From the NCBI GenBank assembly GCA_938014945.1, contig CALLQH010000046.1, positions 1-15,206 on the forward strand: a DNA stretch of 15,206 nucleotides, read 5' to 3'. The position numbers were made by a program, and so were the translations under genes. How positions within the stretch are numbered: the stretch's first letter is position 1; each line of letters opens with the position of its first letter. The stretch comes from an uncultured bacterium. Lineage in GTDB: Bacteria; Pseudomonadota; Alphaproteobacteria; SP197. Below are positions 9,443-15,206 of the stretch, piece after piece. Under the pieces are notes generated by a model. The model was not told the DNA's origin. It searched no databases and worked only from the letters and a program-made list of their open reading frames with translations.

Positions 9443-10651
9443 ATGATCCACAGCCATCTGCGCGACCAGGTCGACTGGGAGCAGCCGTTTTCGTCCGAGG
9501 AATACGCCGACCGCCGCGCCCGCGTGCGCAAGGCGCTGACCGACGCAGGGCTCGATGCGATCCTCGTCACCAATCCGGCGGACCTGACCTGGCTCACCGG
9601 CTACGACATGATCTGGTACCACCTGAAGAACCTGACCGCCTGCCTGGTGCGCGCCGACCGCGACGAGACGACCTTCTTCGACAGCCCCAGCCACACCACC
9701 ATCGTGGCGACGACGCCGGAGATCACCGACTGGCACGTCATGACCTATGACCGCGACCACCTGCCCCAGCTCGTCGAAGGCATCGCCAAGCGCGGCATGG
9801 GCAAGGGCCGCATCGCCATCCAGCCCTGGAACTTCGCGCCCCACGCCAGCGTCTATGGCGAGCTGAAGGGCGCGCTGGAGGCGCAGGGCGCCACGGTGTC
9901 GGACGGTTCCTACCTCGTCGAGGAGCTGCGTTTCATCAAGAGCCCGGCCGAGATCGCCGTGGTGCGCAAGGCCGCCGCCATCGCCGACGACGCCATGGCC
10001 GCCGCGCGTGACGCCATCGCCGAGGGCGTGATGGAGACGGAACTCGAAGGCGTCATCATGGCGAGCATGATGAAGGCGGGCGGCGGTTATCCCGGCATCC
10101 GCAGCATGATCGGCTCGGGCCCGCGCGCGGGCACCCACCACAGTCCGCCCCAGCACCGTCGCATCAAGCAGGGCGACCTGGTGTTCGTCGATTTCTGCGG
10201 CTGCCTCCACCGCTACCACGTCAATGTCAACCGCACCTTCAGCCTGGGCGAACCCGACAAGCGCTGGACGGCGATGATGGACAAGTCGGCCGGCTGCACG
10301 CCCGCCGTGGTCGACGCGGTGAAGGTCGGCGACCCGCTCTCGAAGGTGCAGGACGTTGCCGACGCCTACATCGACGGCGCCGGCCTGCGCGATTACGTCT
10401 GGTTCGTCGGCGGCTACTCCCTGGGCATCGCGATGCCGCCGGACTGGTGCGGCAGCCATTGGGTGAAGCCCCGCCCGGAGCTGGGCGAACGCATCGTGAC
10501 CCCCGGCCAGGTCTTCAACCTGGAGAACCAGTTCGACGTCTGGGACGACTGGCCCGGCGGCTCAGGCGCTGCCTGGATCGACAGCTTCCTGGTGACCGAG
10601 AACGGGCTGGAGGTGCTCTCGAAGCACCCGCGCAATCTGGTGGTGGTGTAG
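9443..10651 (+). CDS. M24 family peptidase homologue, creatinase/ectoine-hydrolase-like
   Basis: The 402-residue protein has a creatinase N-terminal domain (about 1-165) and a pita-bread M24 domain (about 168-400). Typical M24 aminopeptidases bind two metals through Asp, Asp, His, Glu and Glu. Here D250 and E361 remain, but the second Asp is N261 (HVNVNRT), the usual His of GHxxG is Y325 (GGYSLGIAMPPDW), and the last Glu appears lost near 379-381. The HRYH-to-RT segment and the GYSxG-x-PPDW segment resemble DoeA/EutD-type ectoine hydrolases and other creatinase relatives that cleave C-N bonds without the dimetal site. A proline peptidase role is therefore doubtful; a small-molecule amidase or hydrolase is more likely, substrate unknown. 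ATG 9443 was chosen because GAGGAG (9434-9439) precedes it, with a short 3-nt spacer, and because family homology begins nearby; the frame is open further upstream over recQ. Protein probably cytosolic. It is divergent from recQ with no evident functional link. Confidence 0.85.
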   Translation: MIHSHLRDQVDWEQPFSSEEYADRRARVRKALTDAGLDAILVTNPADLTWLTGYDMIWYHLKNLTACLVRADRDETTFFDSPSHTTIVATTPEITDWHVMTYDRDHLPQLVEGIAKRGMGKGRIAIQPWNFAPHASVYGELKGALEAQGATVSDGSYLVEELRFIKSPAEIAVVRKAAAIADDAMAAARDAIAEGVMETELEGVIMASMMKAGGGYPGIRSMIGSGPRAGTHHSPPQHRRIKQGDLVFVDFCGCLHRYHVNVNRTFSLGEPDKRWTAMMDKSAGCTPAVVDAVKVGDPLSKVQDVADAYIDGAGLRDYVWFVGGYSLGIAMPPDWCGSHWVKPRPELGERIVTPGQVFNLENQFDVWDDWPGGSGAAWIDSFLVTENGLEVLSKHPRNLVVV

Positions 10652-10682
10652 GGGGCAGCGGCCGCGCCTCACCCCTCTTCCT

Positions 10683-10781
10683 GTCATGGTCCGGCTTGAC
10701 CGGACCATCCATGCTGTGACCGGGCGGCAGGTGCCGCGGCGAGGTTACAGCATGGACCCTACGGTCAAGCCGGAGGGAGAC
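10683..10781. repeat. REP-like inverted pair of hairpins
   Basis: Two 35-nt arms, 10683-10717 and 10747-10781, are inverted copies of each other, matching at 27 of 35 positions by my count. Each arm holds its own hairpin around the conserved core CCGGCTTGACCG. The first is a perfect 9-bp stem, ATGGTCCGG-CTTGA-CCGGACCAT. The second, read on the minus strand, is CCCTCCGG-CTTGA-CCGTAGGG with one mismatch. Extragenic palindromes with a GGCTTGACCG core are common in alphaproteobacterial genomes as I recall. It may also act as a transcription end for the M24 gene, though no T-tract follows. It is followed by a nine-G run at 10789-10797. Confidence 0.7.
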
Positions 10782-10833
10782 ACAGAGAGGGGGGGGGAGA
10801 AGGCCGTAGCACCTACTTCCCCGCGAACATTCT

Positions 10834-10848
10834 GTTCCTTCTACGTTC
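10834..10848 (+). promoter_or_regulatory. LexA (SOS) box 1
   Basis: GTTC-CTTCTAC-GTTC is an exact GTTC-N7-GTTC direct repeat, the LexA operator known from Alphaproteobacteria. It ends one base before the -35 hexamer TTGACA of the imuA promoter. Confidence 0.88.
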
Positions 10849-10877
10849 TTGACATCACTTCAATGAGAACAAACTAT
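10849..10877 (+). promoter_or_regulatory. imuA-imuB-dnaE2 promoter
   Basis: A perfect -35 TTGACA (10849-10854) is followed after 17 bp by AACTAT (10872-10877, three of six matches to the -10 consensus). The predicted start near 10884 leaves a short leader of about 23 nt to the chosen imuA ATG. It is flanked by one LexA box and overlapped by another, so it should be repressed until LexA is cleaved. The stretch is clearly more AT-rich than the surrounding genes. Confidence 0.6.
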
Positions 10878-10881
10878 GAAC
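10867..10881 (-). promoter_or_regulatory. LexA (SOS) box 2, opposite orientation
   Basis: GAAC-AAACTAT-GAAC is the exact reverse-complement form of GTTC-N7-GTTC. The spacer of this box contains the predicted -10 hexamer, so bound LexA would cover it. Box centres are 33 bp apart, close to three helical turns. Confidence 0.75.
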
Positions 10882-10906
10882 TCATCAATTCCCTGTGTCA
10901 GGTGTC

Positions 10907-11749
10907 ATGCCCCTTCCCCGCCCCGAACCTGTTTCCGGCGAACCCGCCGCCGACCTTGCCGATCTGCGCCGTCGCATCGCGGCGCTGGAGCGGCGGGCGG
11001 TTGCGTTCGATCCCGGTCAGGCCGAACGGCAGGCGGTGGCGCCCTGGGGCTTCGGCCTTCCCGTCCTTGACGGCGCCCTGCCCGAGGGCGGGCTGGCAAG
11101 CGATGCCGTGCACGAGGCTGCCGGCGCCGAGCATGGCGACGGGCCGGCGGCGGCCGCGTTCCTTGCCGCCGTGCTCGCCCGCCTGGAACGGCGCGACGGG
11201 CGCGAGGCGGTGCTCATCTGCCAGAGCCGGGCGGCGGCTGGTCGCTTCGGGCGGCTCCACGGGCCGGGCTGGCGCGCCCTGGGCCTCGACCCGGCGCGCA
11301 TCCTCCACGTTGCCGTGCGGCGCGATGCCGACGTCCTGTGGGCGGCCGAGGAAGGCCTGCGCTGCGGCGCGCTGGCCGCGGTGCTGGCCGACCTCGACGG
11401 CGCCGATTTCACCGCCAGCCGCCGCCTCTCGCTCGCCGCGGAGGAGGGGCAGACCCCTGCCCTGATGCTGCGCGACGACCGGCTGGGGCCGGCGAGCGCC
11501 GCGGCCAGCCGCTGGCGCATCGCCGCCCTGCCCGGCACGCCCGACCCTTTCGACGCACGCGCCCCGGGCAACCCCCGCTGGGCGCTGGAACTGGTGCGCT
11601 GCCGGGGCGGACGCCCCATGACCTGCAAGGTGGAGTGGAACCGTGAGACGGGTGCTTTCGGTCTGGCTGCCGCGCTGGCCGATCGACCGGCTGCGCCGGT
11701 CGCTGCACGGCCCTGGCCGCACGATGCCGGCGCACGCAAGGCCGGCTGA
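10907..11749 (+). CDS. imuA: ImuA, RecA-like translesion mutagenesis protein
   Basis: ImuA is the accessory factor that works with ImuB and DnaE2 (ImuC) in SOS-induced translesion synthesis. The 280-residue product shows a RecA/SulA-like core: PWGFGLPVLDGALPEGGL near residues 46-63, a strand AVLICQSRA (101-109) and ADLDGADFTASRRL near 161-174. The position of the Walker A loop (about 70-80, EAAGAEHGDG) lacks the GKT/S signature, so ATP binding of the RecA type is doubtful, as in other ImuA proteins. ATG 10907 is preceded by AGG with a 4-nt gap; a GTG at 10895 in the same frame is an alternative giving four more residues. The 3' end overlaps imuB by 107 bp. First gene of the operon directly downstream of the double-LexA-box promoter. 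Confidence 0.9.
   Translation: MPLPRPEPVSGEPAADLADLRRRIAALERRAVAFDPGQAERQAVAPWGFGLPVLDGALPEGGLASDAVHEAAGAEHGDGPAAAAFLAAVLARLERRDGREAVLICQSRAAAGRFGRLHGPGWRALGLDPARILHVAVRRDADVLWAAEEGLRCGALAAVLADLDGADFTASRRLSLAAEEGQTPALMLRDDRLGPASAAASRWRIAALPGTPDPFDARAPGNPRWALELVRCRGGRPMTCKVEWNRETGAFGLAAALADRPAAPVAARPWPHDAGARKAG
11632..11635 (+). promoter_or_regulatory. Shine-Dalgarno supporting the imuB GTG start inside imuA
   Basis: GGAG lies 7 nt before the GTG at 11643, inside the imuA coding region. It supports the long imuA/imuB overlap being real rather than a start-call artefact. Confidence 0.55.
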
Positions 11750-13202
11750 GCCCTTCGCCCTGGTCGCCCCCGGCGTGCACGGCCTGCTGCTCAGCGCCGT
11801 CAACCGGGAGGCCCAGGACGAGGGCCTCAAGCCCGGCATGCGCCTGGCCGATGCGCGCGCCGCCTTCCCCGCCCTTGCCGTGCGCGAGGCCGAGCCGGAG
11901 GCCGACCGCCAGGGCCTCATCCGCCTTGCCCTGTGGTGCGGCCGCTTCACGCCCTGGAGCGCGCCCGACGGCGAGGACGGCCTGATGCTCGACATCACCG
12001 GCTGCGCCCATCTTTTCGGCGGCGAGGCGGCGATGGTCGCCGAGGTCGAGACGCGGCTGGCGGGCCTCGGCCTGGAGGCCCGCGCGGGCCTTGCCGACAC
12101 GCCGGGTGCGGCCTGGGCGCTCGCCCGTTTTGCCCCGGCCCGGGCGCGCATCGCCGCGCCGGGCGAGACCCGCGCCGCCATCGAGGACCTGCCGGTGGAG
12201 GCCCTGCGCATCACGGCCGAGACCAGCCTGCTGCTGCGCCGCCTCGGCCTTGTCACCATCGGGGCGCTCGCCGACCTGCCGCGTGTGCCGCTTGCCCGCC
12301 GCTTCCCCTCCAAGGCGCAGGGCGAGGCCCTGATGCAGCGTCTCGATCAGGCGCTGGGGCGGCGCGACGAACCGCTCTCGCCGCTCTCCCCGCCGCCGGA
12401 CTACCTGCGGCGTCTGGCCTTCACCGAACCGCTGCTGCTGAAGGACAGCGTCGAGGCGGCGCTCGCCGATCTGCTTGCCGGCCTTGTGCCCCTGCTGGAA
12501 CGCGACCATCGCGGCGTGCGCCGCCTGGTGCTGTGGTGCTTCCGCGTCGACGGCAGCCATGTCCGCATCGCCGCGGCCACGGCGCGCGCCAGCCGCGACG
12601 CCGATCACCTCGCCCGCCTCTTTGCCGAGAAGCTCGACGGCATCGATGCCGGTTTCGGCATCGACGTCATGGCGCTGCATGCCGCCCGCGTCGAACCGCT
12701 GGCCGACGACCAGCTTGCGCTGACCGGGCGCGGCCGGGCACGCGACGGCGTCGACCGCCTGGTCGACCGGCTGCTCGCACGCCTGGGTGCCGGCGCGGTC
12801 GCCCGCCTGGAGCCTGCCGAGCGCCACCTGCCCGAGGCCGCCGAACAGGCCGTGCCGCCGGGGCGACCCGTCGACCCATGGCCGGAGCGCCCGGACCTGC
12901 CCCAGCGCCCCTTCCGCCTGTTCGAGCGGCCCGAGGCGGTGGAGGTCATGGCCGAGGTGCCCGATGGCCCGCCGCTTGTCTTCACCTGGCGGCGCGTCAC
13001 CCGCCGGGTCGCGCGCGCCGCCGGGCCTGAGCGCATCGCCCCGGAATGGTGGATCGGCGACGACGAGGACGAACCCCTGCGCGACTACTACCGCGTCGAG
13101 GACACGGCCGGGCGCCGCTACTGGCTCTACCGCGCCGGCCTTTACCAGGACACCGCCGCCAAGGGCCCGCCCCGCTGGTACGTCCACGGCCTCTACGGAT
13201 GA
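11643..13202 (+). CDS. imuB: ImuB, Y-family polymerase-like mutasome hub
   Basis: ImuB is a catalytically inactive Y-family polymerase relative that links DnaE2 and ImuA to the beta sliding clamp. This 519-residue product opens with the family's typical RRVLSVWLPRWPIDRLRR (2-19), has GLMLDITGCAHLFGG (113-127) where active Y-family enzymes carry an Asp-Glu pair, and ends with the family-typical YYRVEDTAGRRYWLYRAGLY (482-501) and PPRWYVHGLY. The acidic active-site residues are absent, as expected. QLALTG (357-362) resembles the QLPLWG-type clamp-binding motif described for mycobacterial ImuB and is my best candidate for the clamp contact. The start is a GTG with GGAG 7 nt before it, 107 bp inside imuA. 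The stop overlaps a 38-codon ORF as ATGA. Confidence 0.93.
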   Translation: MRRVLSVWLPRWPIDRLRRSLHGPGRTMPAHARPAEPFALVAPGVHGLLLSAVNREAQDEGLKPGMRLADARAAFPALAVREAEPEADRQGLIRLALWCGRFTPWSAPDGEDGLMLDITGCAHLFGGEAAMVAEVETRLAGLGLEARAGLADTPGAAWALARFAPARARIAAPGETRAAIEDLPVEALRITAETSLLLRRLGLVTIGALADLPRVPLARRFPSKAQGEALMQRLDQALGRRDEPLSPLSPPPDYLRRLAFTEPLLLKDSVEAALADLLAGLVPLLERDHRGVRRLVLWCFRVDGSHVRIAAATARASRDADHLARLFAEKLDGIDAGFGIDVMALHAARVEPLADDQLALTGRGRARDGVDRLVDRLLARLGAGAVARLEPAERHLPEAAEQAVPPGRPVDPWPERPDLPQRPFRLFERPEAVEVMAEVPDGPPLVFTWRRVTRRVARAAGPERIAPEWWIGDDEDEPLRDYYRVEDTAGRRYWLYRAGLYQDTAAKGPPRWYVHGLYG

Positions 13203-13315
13203 ACGCGATGGCCCTCAAGCACCCAGATACAGGGGTAGCGGACATTCTATCCACAACACCTTGGGGAACCGCCCTCCCCGTGGACCGTTTCAGGGACAAG
13301 GAGGCGATGCCATGA
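13199..13315 (+). CDS. 38-codon ORF coupled at both ends between imuB and dnaE2
   Basis: The ATG at 13199 overlaps the imuB TGA (ATGA, 13199-13202), and the TGA at 13313-13315 overlaps the dnaE2 ATG at 13312 (again ATGA). The 38-residue peptide begins MNAMALKHPDTGVADIL and ends VDRFRDKEAMP; it is not basic or membrane-like and I recognise no family. The stretch is less GC-rich than its neighbours, with codons such as ATT CTA TCC ACA ACA. There is no clear Shine-Dalgarno for its start, so translation would rely on ribosomes finishing imuB. It could encode a small mutasome protein or simply pass ribosomes to dnaE2. It may also be chance: the dnaE2 Shine-Dalgarno lies inside it and would suffice alone. 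Confidence 0.4.
   Translation: MNAMALKHPDTGVADILSTTPWGTALPVDRFRDKEAMP
13298..13304 (+). promoter_or_regulatory. Consensus Shine-Dalgarno that fixes the dnaE2 start
   Basis: AAGGAGG lies 7 nt before the ATG at 13312. A nearer ATG at 13307 is out of frame and reaches a stop after two codons (ATG CCA TGA), so 13312 is the start. Confidence 0.85.
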
Positions 13316-15206
13316 CCCTCTATGCCGAACTGCAGGTGACGACGAACTTCAGCTTCCTGCGCGGTGCGTCCCACGCCGACGAACTGGTCGGCCGCGCCGC
13401 GGCCCTGGGGCTCCAGGCCATCGGCATCGCCGACCGCAACACCCTGGCGGGCGTCGTGCGCGCCCATGTCGCGGCGAAACAGGCCGGTCTGCGCCTGCTG
13501 GTCGGCGCCCGCCTCGACCTCACCGACGGCCCCTCCCTGCTCTGCTACCCCCGCGACCGCGCCGCCTACGGCCGCCTCTGCCGCCTGCTCACCCTGGGCC
13601 AGCGGCGCACGGTGAAGGGCGATTGCGTCCTCGCCCTGGAGGATGTGTTCGACCACGGCGAGGGCCAGGTGCTGATCGCCCTGCCGCCCCAGGTGCTGCC
13701 CGACACCGACTTCGAGGAAAAGCTCGCCCTGCTGCGCGCCCGCCACGACGGGCCGCTCTACCTTGCCGCCGCCATGCTTTATCGCGGCGACGACCGCGCC
13801 CGCCTCAACCGCCTCGCCGAGCTGGCGAGACGCCACGGCACGCCGCTGGTCGCGACCAACGATGTCCACCAGCACACGCCGGAACGGCGCGCCCTGCAGG
13901 ACGTGCTGACCGCCATGCGCGAGCACACCACCGTGGCGCGCGCCGGCTACCGCCTGGCCGCCAACGCCGAGCGCCATCTCAAGCCCGGCGAGGAAATGGC
14001 CCGCCTGTTCCGCGGCCACGAGGATGCGGTGGTGCGCACCGTCGAGATCGTCGACCTCTGCCCCTTCAGCCTGGACGAGCTGCGCTACGAATACCCCGAC
14101 GAGCCGGTGCCGCAGGGCACGACGCCGCAGCAGCACCTGGAGGCGCTGGCCTGGAAGGGCGCGGCATGGCGTTATCCCAAGGGCATTCCCGACAAGATCC
14201 GCGCCATCCTCGAACACGAGCTGGCGATGATCGCCCGCCTCGACTACGCGCGTTACTTCCTCACCGTCCACGACATCGTGCGTTTCGCCCGCAGCCGCGG
14301 CATCCTCTGCCAGGGGCGCGGTTCGGCGGCCAACTCGGCGGTCTGCTACTGCCTCGATGTCACCGCCGTCGATCCCAACCAGATCGACCTGCTGTTCGAG
14401 CGTTTCCTTTCGCCCGAGCGCAAGGAGCCGCCCGACATCGACGTCGACTTCGAACACGAGCGCCGCGAGGAGGTCATCCAGTACCTCTATCGCCGCTACG
14501 GACGGGACCGCGCGGGCCTTGCCGCCACGGTCATCAGCTTCCGCGCCCGCAGCGCCGTACGCGAGGTCGGCAAGGCGATGGGCCTTTCCGAGGACACGGT
14601 CGCGGCCCTGGCCGGCACCGTCTGGGGCATGCACGGCGAGGGTTTCGCCGAGGAACGCGTGAAGGAGGCCGGGCTCGATCCCGCCGATCCGCTGCTGCGC
14701 CGCACGGTCGAGCTGGCGGCCGAACTGATCGGCTTTCCGCGCCACCTTTCCCAGCATGTCGGCGGCTTCGTGCTGACCCGTGGTCCCCTCTCCGAGATGG
14801 TGCCCATCGGCAACGCCGCCATGGAGGACCGCACCGTCGTCGAGTGGGACAAGGACGACCTGCAGGCGCTGGGCCTGCTCAAGGTCGATGTCCTGGGTCT
14901 GGGCATGCTGACCTGCATCCGCAAGGCCTTCGAGCTGCTGGAGAAACACAAGAACAAGCACCTGACGCTCGCCACCGTGCCGCGCGAGGATCCGGCGGTC
15001 TACGACATGCTCTGCCGTGCCGACTCCCTCGGCGTCTTCCAGGTCGAGAGCCGGGCGCAGATGAACATGCTGCCGCGCCTGAAGCCGCGGAAGTTCTACG
15101 ACCTCGTCATCGAGGTCGCCATCGTGCGGCCCGGCCCCATCCAGGGCGACATGGTCCACCCCTACCTGCGCCGCCGGGACGGCATCGAGGAGGTTGTCTA
15201 TCCCGC
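13312..15206 (+). CDS. dnaE2: DnaE2/ImuC error-prone polymerase III alpha subunit (3' end cut by window)
   Basis: DnaE2 (ImuC) is the catalytic polymerase of the ImuA-ImuB-DnaE2 mutasome, copying past DNA lesions during the SOS response. The first 631 codons are present; the family is usually a little over 1000 residues, so the fingers end, beta-binding and OB regions lie outside. The N-terminal PHP domain starts YAELQVTTNFSFLRGASH (4-21); where replicative DnaE has the metal-binding HxH, this has Q8 and T10, as expected for a polymerase without PHP-linked proofreading. Palm-domain catalytic aspartates are D377 and D379 (PPDIDVDFE) and D526 (KVDVLGLG). GRGSAANSAVCYCLDV (about 342-357) is the conserved PolIII alpha segment. 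AAGGAGG sits 7 nt before the ATG. It is the last visible gene of the imu operon, 109 bp after imuB. Confidence 0.95.
   Translation, partial: MTLYAELQVTTNFSFLRGASHADELVGRAAALGLQAIGIADRNTLAGVVRAHVAAKQAGLRLLVGARLDLTDGPSLLCYPRDRAAYGRLCRLLTLGQRRTVKGDCVLALEDVFDHGEGQVLIALPPQVLPDTDFEEKLALLRARHDGPLYLAAAMLYRGDDRARLNRLAELARRHGTPLVATNDVHQHTPERRALQDVLTAMREHTTVARAGYRLAANAERHLKPGEEMARLFRGHEDAVVRTVEIVDLCPFSLDELRYEYPDEPVPQGTTPQQHLEALAWKGAAWRYPKGIPDKIRAILEHELAMIARLDYARYFLTVHDIVRFARSRGILCQGRGSAANSAVCYCLDVTAVDPNQIDLLFERFLSPERKEPPDIDVDFEHERREEVIQYLYRRYGRDRAGLAATVISFRARSAVREVGKAMGLSEDTVAALAGTVWGMHGEGFAEERVKEAGLDPADPLLRRTVELAAELIGFPRHLSQHVGGFVLTRGPLSEMVPIGNAAMEDRTVVEWDKDDLQALGLLKVDVLGLGMLTCIRKAFELLEKHKNKHLTLATVPREDPAVYDMLCRADSLGVFQVESRAQMNMLPRLKPRKFYDLVIEVAIVRPGPIQGDMVHPYLRRRDGIEEVVYP

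Noticed and set aside
9314..10459. N-terminal extension of the recQ frame up to 10459
   Set aside because: The added residues are antisense to the M24 gene and resemble no helicase-associated domain; RecQ homology begins right after the chosen start.
10825..10837. GAAC-N5-GTTC dyad as a third LexA site
   Set aside because: The Bacillus-type LexA operator has a 4-bp spacer and this has five; the right half is already the first half of the exact GTTC-N7-GTTC box.
11409..13187. 592-codon minus-strand frame antisense to imuA and imuB
   Set aside because: Low-complexity shadow frame across two recognised genes, with no motif and no ribosome site.
12997..15159. 720-codon minus-strand frame antisense to dnaE2
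   Set aside because: The plus strand carries all polymerase catalytic motifs and a consensus Shine-Dalgarno; the antisense frame is open because stop codons are rare at this base composition.

Overview
This window is GC-rich DNA from what is most likely an alphaproteobacterium. The clearest sign is an imuA-imuB-dnaE2 mutagenesis cassette preceded by LexA boxes of the alphaproteobacterial direct-repeat type (GTTC-N7-GTTC). The strong third-position GC bias, which opens very long antisense frames, also fits. I cannot place it below class level; the order is a guess (Rhodospirillales-like).

Layout. (1) At the left edge is the 3' part of a HI0933/BaiN-type flavoprotein on the plus strand. It meets a minus-strand block with only 7 bp between stop codons. 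(2) Reading leftward, the minus-strand block (6055 to 1136) encodes a lone adenylation-carrier protein (A-PCP), then after a 163-bp gap with its own candidate promoter a small coiled-coil protein made of four 36-residue repeats. That gene overlaps by ATGA a large class III adenylate cyclase with GAF-GAF-PAS-cyclase-TPR architecture, the layout of cyanobacterial CyaB1. (3) Divergent from the A-PCP gene lie two gene remnants on the plus strand. They are the N-terminal part of a cyanophycin-synthetase-like ATP-grasp enzyme and the C-terminal part of an alpha/beta hydrolase, joined out of frame near 6966-6978. This looks like a deletion scar in a small peptide or amide biosynthesis locus, or an assembly collapse. 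(4) A complete recQ on the minus strand shares its stop region with the hydrolase remnant. It is divergent from a creatinase/ectoine-hydrolase-like M24 peptidase homologue that lacks part of the usual metal site. (5) A 255-bp intergenic region carries a REP-like hairpin pair, a G9 tract and an SOS promoter with two LexA boxes. (6) The rest is imuA, imuB, a 38-codon ORF linked by ATGA overlaps on both sides, and the first 631 codons of dnaE2, which runs off the window.

How the genes work together. imuA/imuB/dnaE2 form the translesion mutasome, induced when LexA is cleaved after DNA damage. The coiled-coil and cyclase genes are translationally coupled and probably form one signalling unit, with cAMP feedback through the second GAF domain. 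The A-PCP, ATP-grasp and hydrolase genes were probably one biosynthetic locus, of which only the A-PCP gene looks intact. The points most worth following are the 36-residue repeat protein coupled to the cyclase, the coupled small ORF inside the SOS operon, the paired opposed LexA boxes, and the ATP-grasp/hydrolase junction.
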